NCBI GenBank assembly: GCA_023229795.1
Contig: JALNYP010000108.1
Span: forward strand, 1 to 6,780
Direction of reading: 5' to 3'
DNA from: Syntrophobacterales bacterium
Lineage (GTDB): Bacteria > Desulfobacterota > Desulfobaccia > Desulfobaccales > 0-14-0-80-60-11
Length of the DNA: 6,780 bases
The position numbers and the translations under genes are program-made. The notes under the pieces are model-generated. The model did not search any database, was not told the DNA's origin, and worked only from the letters and a program-made list of their open reading frames with translations. Of this stretch, positions 4,393 through 6,780 are shown piece by piece (the stretch's first letter is position 1; the number at the start of each line of letters is the position of its first letter).

Positions 4393-5616
4393 TCAGGTAA
4401 AGCTCCGGCTGCAGCAGCGGGCGCATCCGGGGAAAAGCCGGCGGGCAATGATCCGGCGGAAGCGGCGCATCTTGGCGCCGTTCCAAATCTCCGCAAAGGG
4501 CTGCTCGGCGATGTTGCCGGCCACCAGGTGGAGGCACGGGGAGACCGTGCCGTCGGGCAGGATGCGGCAGCCCTTCCACGGGGCATTGCACACCGGGGGG
4601 AAGGGATGGGCCAGGTCCTGGTAATAGGGTTCCAGCCGATTAAGGGGCAGGTTGGGGAGAAAGTGCAGACTTAGCCGGTTTTGGGCCAGGCGCCGGGCCT
4701 GCTCCAGTCGGTCCCGGAGTTGAGGCAGGTCCGCGGCGGTGATTTCGCTGGCGTAGTATTCGCCTTCGGGGATGGAGGGCGGTGCCAGTTCCAGGCCCTG
4801 GGCCGCGGCGAATTCGGGTGACAGGGCCCGATTGTGGCGCTGGATGTTGGCAGCGGAATTGAAGATGGTGTGTTGGATCTGGAGGATATCGACGCCGATC
4901 TCGTGAACCAGAGGCACCATCTGATCCAGGGTGCCCAGGCTGGCCTTGGAAACGACGCAGTTGATCGTAATAATGGGGCCAGGGTGGCGGCGGCGTTCCC
5001 GGGCGGCCACCAGGGCGGCCAGGCCCTCCCGGGTCTTGCGGAAAGCGTCCGCCTGCCCCCGGACGGCATCATGGATCTCGGGGGGGCCGTCCATGGAGAC
5101 CGTGACCATCTCCACCCCCAGATCCACCAGGCTGTCGGCGATTCTTTCCAGCAGGGTGCCATTGGTCTGGAGATGCACCACGAATCCCCGGCGTTTGGCC
5201 TCCTGGAGGAATTCGACGAAGTGGGGGTAAAGGGTGGGTTCACCGCCGGTGAGGTAGAGCCGGGGCCGGAAGGAGGCCACCTGATCCAGGAAATTGATCC
5301 AGACGCGCAGCGGCAGTTCCCGGCGGGGGTCGTACCAGGGGAGCCGGGTAGGGCCGTCATCATGGCGGTGCTGTTCGCACATGACGCATTTCAGGTTGCA
5401 GCGCCGGGTCAGATTGAGGTTGAGATTTACCGGCGGGCCACTGACGCCATTCCGAAGGCGGCGGTCCAGGGCGATGCCGAATTTTTTGCGGTATTCCTCC
5501 CGGAGCAGGGTGTGGGCCATGCGGGGGTTCTGCCACATGAGCCTCAGGCCCCGGGTGGTCAGGGAGTTTTTCGGGAGTGGCGATGGCTTGTTTGGGTTGG
5601 CCGCCTGGGGTGGCAT
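4393..5616 (-). CDS. Radical SAM protein with SPASM-like C-terminal domain
   Basis: The protein has 407 residues. Cys73, Cys77 and Cys80 (RRCNLKCVMCEQ) form the CX3CX2C site for the [4Fe-4S] cluster that cleaves S-adenosylmethionine. GGEP (124-127) contacts SAM, and LQTNGTLL and VTVSMDGP are the usual later strands of the barrel. The C-terminal region carries Cys343, Cys350, Cys361, Cys398, Cys401 and Cys402 in the pattern CNAPW...ILPDGTVSPC...GNI...EIWNG...PGCARCC. This resembles a SPASM domain holding one or more auxiliary clusters. SPASM proteins mature peptides (PqqE-like, sactipeptide, cyclophane types) or enzymes, or modify small molecules. The first 60 residues show no recognisable peptide-binding (RRE) domain. 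The ATG at 5616 is preceded by AGAGGTG at nine bases and by an in-frame TAA just upstream, which fixes the start. A 35-codon small ORF ends six bases before it. The substrate is unknown. Confidence 0.9.
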   Translation of the reverse strand: MPPQAANPNKPSPLPKNSLTTRGLRLMWQNPRMAHTLLREEYRKKFGIALDRRLRNGVSGPPVNLNLNLTRRCNLKCVMCEQHRHDDGPTRLPWYDPRRELPLRVWINFLDQVASFRPRLYLTGGEPTLYPHFVEFLQEAKRRGFVVHLQTNGTLLERIADSLVDLGVEMVTVSMDGPPEIHDAVRGQADAFRKTREGLAALVAARERRRHPGPIITINCVVSKASLGTLDQMVPLVHEIGVDILQIQHTIFNSAANIQRHNRALSPEFAAAQGLELAPPSIPEGEYYASEITAADLPQLRDRLEQARRLAQNRLSLHFLPNLPLNRLEPYYQDLAHPFPPVCNAPWKGCRILPDGTVSPCLHLVAGNIAEQPFAEIWNGAKMRRFRRIIARRLFPGCARCCSRSFT

Positions 5617-5622
5617 TAGTTA

Positions 5623-5730
5623 TCACACCTCTAAAAAGCTTCCAGCTTGCAGCAAAGACTTAAGTCCAGGATGAAAAGACTTCCAGGTTATTTTACCATA
5701 ATCTATCGGAATATCTTGCAAAAATAACAT
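5623..5730 (-). CDS. Possible 35-residue small ORF directly upstream of the radical SAM gene
   Basis: An ATG at 5730 opens 35 codons ending in TGA (complement of 5623-5625), six bases before the radical SAM start. The product begins MLFLQDIPIDYGKI and ends LLQAGSFLEV, with W16-K-S-F19 in the middle. It has mixed, protein-like composition and no Cys. Its last codons contain the AGAGGTG ribosome-binding site of the radical SAM gene, so the two would be translationally coupled. An in-frame GTG three codons upstream is another possible start, and the frame stays open back to about 5772. GC is about 36%, far below the neighbouring genes. There is no good ribosome-binding site. It could be a peptide substrate of the radical SAM enzyme, a remnant of a longer gene, or chance. 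I do not recognise a family. Confidence 0.35.
   Translation of the reverse strand: MLFLQDIPIDYGKITWKSFHPGLKSLLQAGSFLEV
5690..5721 (-). promoter_or_regulatory. Possible extended -10 promoter before the radical SAM gene
   Basis: On the minus strand, TGG-TAAAAT (complement of 5690-5698) matches an extended -10 element (TGn plus five of six -10 bases). TTGCAA (complement of 5716-5721) is a -35-like match, but the 20-base spacing is long. Transcription would start near 5683, giving a leader of about 67 bases. This lies inside the small ORF, so promoter and coding readings of the region compete unless the small ORF has a further promoter upstream. Confidence 0.35.
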
Positions 5731-5777
5731 AATGGGCACAGCGGCTACGTCGGCGCACCGGAGGATATTTTTTTACC

Positions 5778-6458
5778 TTAGCGGCGGCCGAAGATGGCGG
5801 TGCCCACCCGGACCAGGGTGGCCCCGGCTTCGATGGCCACTTCAAAATCGCCGGACATGCCCATGGAGAGCTCGGTCAAGGGCAGGCCGGTGAGGGTCCT
5901 TAGCCGGTCCCGGAGCTCTCGCAAGGCGAGGAAATAGGGGCGGGCCTCTTCCGGGTCGGGGAACCAGGGCGGCATGGTCATCAGGCCCAGGAGGCGCAAA
6001 TGAGGCAGCCGGGCGATTTGCTGCACCAACTCCGGCGCAGCCGCAGGCGCCACCCCGGATTTGGTGTCTTCGCCCGCCTGGTTGACCTGGATGAGGACGT
6101 CCTGGACCTTGCCGAGACCGACCGCTGCCGCATCCAGGGCCTGGGCCAGCTTGAAGCGGTCCACCGCGTGGATCAGGTCGAAGAGTTCCACCGCGGCCTT
6201 GGCCTTTTTGGTCTGCAGGCTCCCCACCAGGTGCCAGCTCACCTGGCGCCCCAGGGCGGCGATCTTGTCTCTGGCCTCCTGGAGGTAATTTTCCCCGAAA
6301 AGGTCTTGTCCGGCGTCGATGGCCTCTTTAATGCGATCCAGGTCCACGGTCTTGCTCACCGCCACCAGGCGCACGCGGCCGGGATCACGGCCGGCCCGGC
6401 GGCAGGCGGCGGCCATGGCGGCGCGGACTTCTGCCAGGTTTTGGGCGATGGCGCTCAT
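5778..6458 (-). CDS. yggS: YggS/PLPBP family pyridoxal-phosphate homeostasis protein
   Basis: The 226-residue protein is a full-length member of the YggS/PROSC family, single-domain TIM-barrel proteins that bind pyridoxal 5'-phosphate and buffer vitamin B6 and amino-acid pools in the cytoplasm, without known catalysis. Seen in order are VAVSKT with the PLP-binding Lys36, FGENYLQEA (54-62), WHLVGSLQTKKAK (75-87), HAVDRFKLA, the QVNQAGEDTKSGV loop (124-136), LLGLMTM (156-162), and the phosphate-binding end SMGMSGDFEVAIEAG...VRVGTAIFGRR (198-226). The start at 6458 matches the usual family start and overlaps the TatD stop as ATGA. A 38-residue extension of the frame upstream is only the tail of the TatD gene in another frame. 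It is probably cotranscribed with tatD; in many bacteria the gene sits with cell-division or yggT-type genes instead. Confidence 0.95.
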   Translation of the reverse strand: MSAIAQNLAEVRAAMAAACRRAGRDPGRVRLVAVSKTVDLDRIKEAIDAGQDLFGENYLQEARDKIAALGRQVSWHLVGSLQTKKAKAAVELFDLIHAVDRFKLAQALDAAAVGLGKVQDVLIQVNQAGEDTKSGVAPAAAPELVQQIARLPHLRLLGLMTMPPWFPDPEEARPYFLALRELRDRLRTLTGLPLTELSMGMSGDFEVAIEAGATLVRVGTAIFGRR

Positions 6459-6780
6459 GACTCGGCGGCCTGCGTTTCCTGCCCCAGGATGGCCTGCTCC
6501 GACAATCCGAAGACCGTCAGGGTGTTGGCCCAGGTGGCGGCGGCGACTTCTTCCAGGGAGAGGCTCCGGCAATCGGCCAACTGCTGGGCGGTGGTCACCA
6601 CGTAGGCCGGTTCATTGCGCTTGCCCCGCCAGGGCTGGGGAGGCAGATAGGGGCAGTCGGTCTCCACCAGGATGCGGTCCAGGGGGGCGTTTTGGGCAAC
6701 CTCCCGCAAGGTCCCGGCCTTGGGGTAGGTCAGGGTCCCGGAAAAGGACAGGTAAAAACCCAGGTCCAGGAAGGCCCGGG
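6455..6780 (-). CDS. TatD family metal-dependent DNase/hydrolase, C-terminal part
   Basis: The last 107 residues of a TatD-family protein are visible; the N-terminal two thirds lie beyond the window. Diagnostic features are LGFYLSFSGTLTYPKA, then PLDRILVETDCPYLPPQPWRGKRNEPAYV, in which the Asp of ETD is a metal ligand and GKRNEP is a family hallmark. Then comes a helical end, SLEEVAAATWANTLTVFGL, that matches the usual C-terminus. TatD proteins are TIM-barrel hydrolases with 3'-5' exonuclease activity on DNA, linked to DNA repair and degradation and, by older work, to quality control of Tat substrates. A tail of about 16 residues after VFGL is slightly longer than usual. The stop overlaps the yggS start by four bases, indicating one transcript. 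Confidence 0.95.
   Translation of the reverse strand, partial: RAFLDLGFYLSFSGTLTYPKAGTLREVAQNAPLDRILVETDCPYLPPQPWRGKRNEPAYVVTTAQQLADCRSLSLEEVAAATWANTLTVFGLSEQAILGQETQAAES

Noticed and set aside
5731..5777. Possible intrinsic terminator after yggS in the GC-rich stretch
   Set aside because: I could not form a stable stem of adequate length followed by a T-run on the minus strand, so readthrough into the radical SAM region remains possible.

Overview
The window looks like part of the chromosome of a GC-rich, probably strictly anaerobic bacterium. The style suggests the Desulfobacterota (former Deltaproteobacteria), but that placement is inferred from gene content, codon use and the repeat-rich gaps, and no marker gene proves it. 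Every supported gene is on the minus strand, so the genes are read from right to left.

Right end (6780 to 5778): the C-terminal part of a TatD-family metal-dependent DNase, whose stop overlaps the start of a complete YggS/PLPBP pyridoxal-phosphate homeostasis protein in an ATGA junction. Next is a 161-base, AT-rich gap (5777 to 5617). It holds an unlisted 35-codon small ORF and a possible extended -10 promoter. Then comes a 407-residue radical SAM protein with a SPASM-like C-terminal cysteine region (5616 to 4393).

Centre (4269 to 575): a tightly packed set of four genes: an MgtC/SapB-family membrane protein, a 2-hydroxyglutaryl-CoA dehydratase D-component-like iron-sulfur protein (HgdB/COG1775 type), its BadF/HgdC-type ATP-dependent activase, and an aminoglycoside-phosphotransferase-fold kinase. 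The dehydratase-like protein and activase form a plausible ATP-driven low-potential electron-transfer pair. The kinase starts inside the activase stop codon. No HgdA-type second subunit is present here. A GC-rich repeat block (twin hairpins plus a run of G-tracts) lies between the dehydratase-like gene and the conserved part of the activase. The activase frame is open through it, so the activase may carry about 76 extra N-terminal residues made of repeat DNA.

Left end (574 to 1): about 520 bases without a convincing gene. They hold three unrelated repeat types (7-base tandem repeats, a GGGGGAGAGGG palindrome family and a pair of CCCCCTTT hairpins). After these comes a well-formed promoter region inside a 37-base interrupted palindrome, which precedes the first 18 codons of an unidentified gene running off the window.

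The most interesting points are the dehydratase/activase/kinase cassette with its in-frame repeat insertion, the small ORF coupled to the radical SAM gene, and the palindrome that spans the -10 box, ribosome-binding site and start codon of the left-hand gene.
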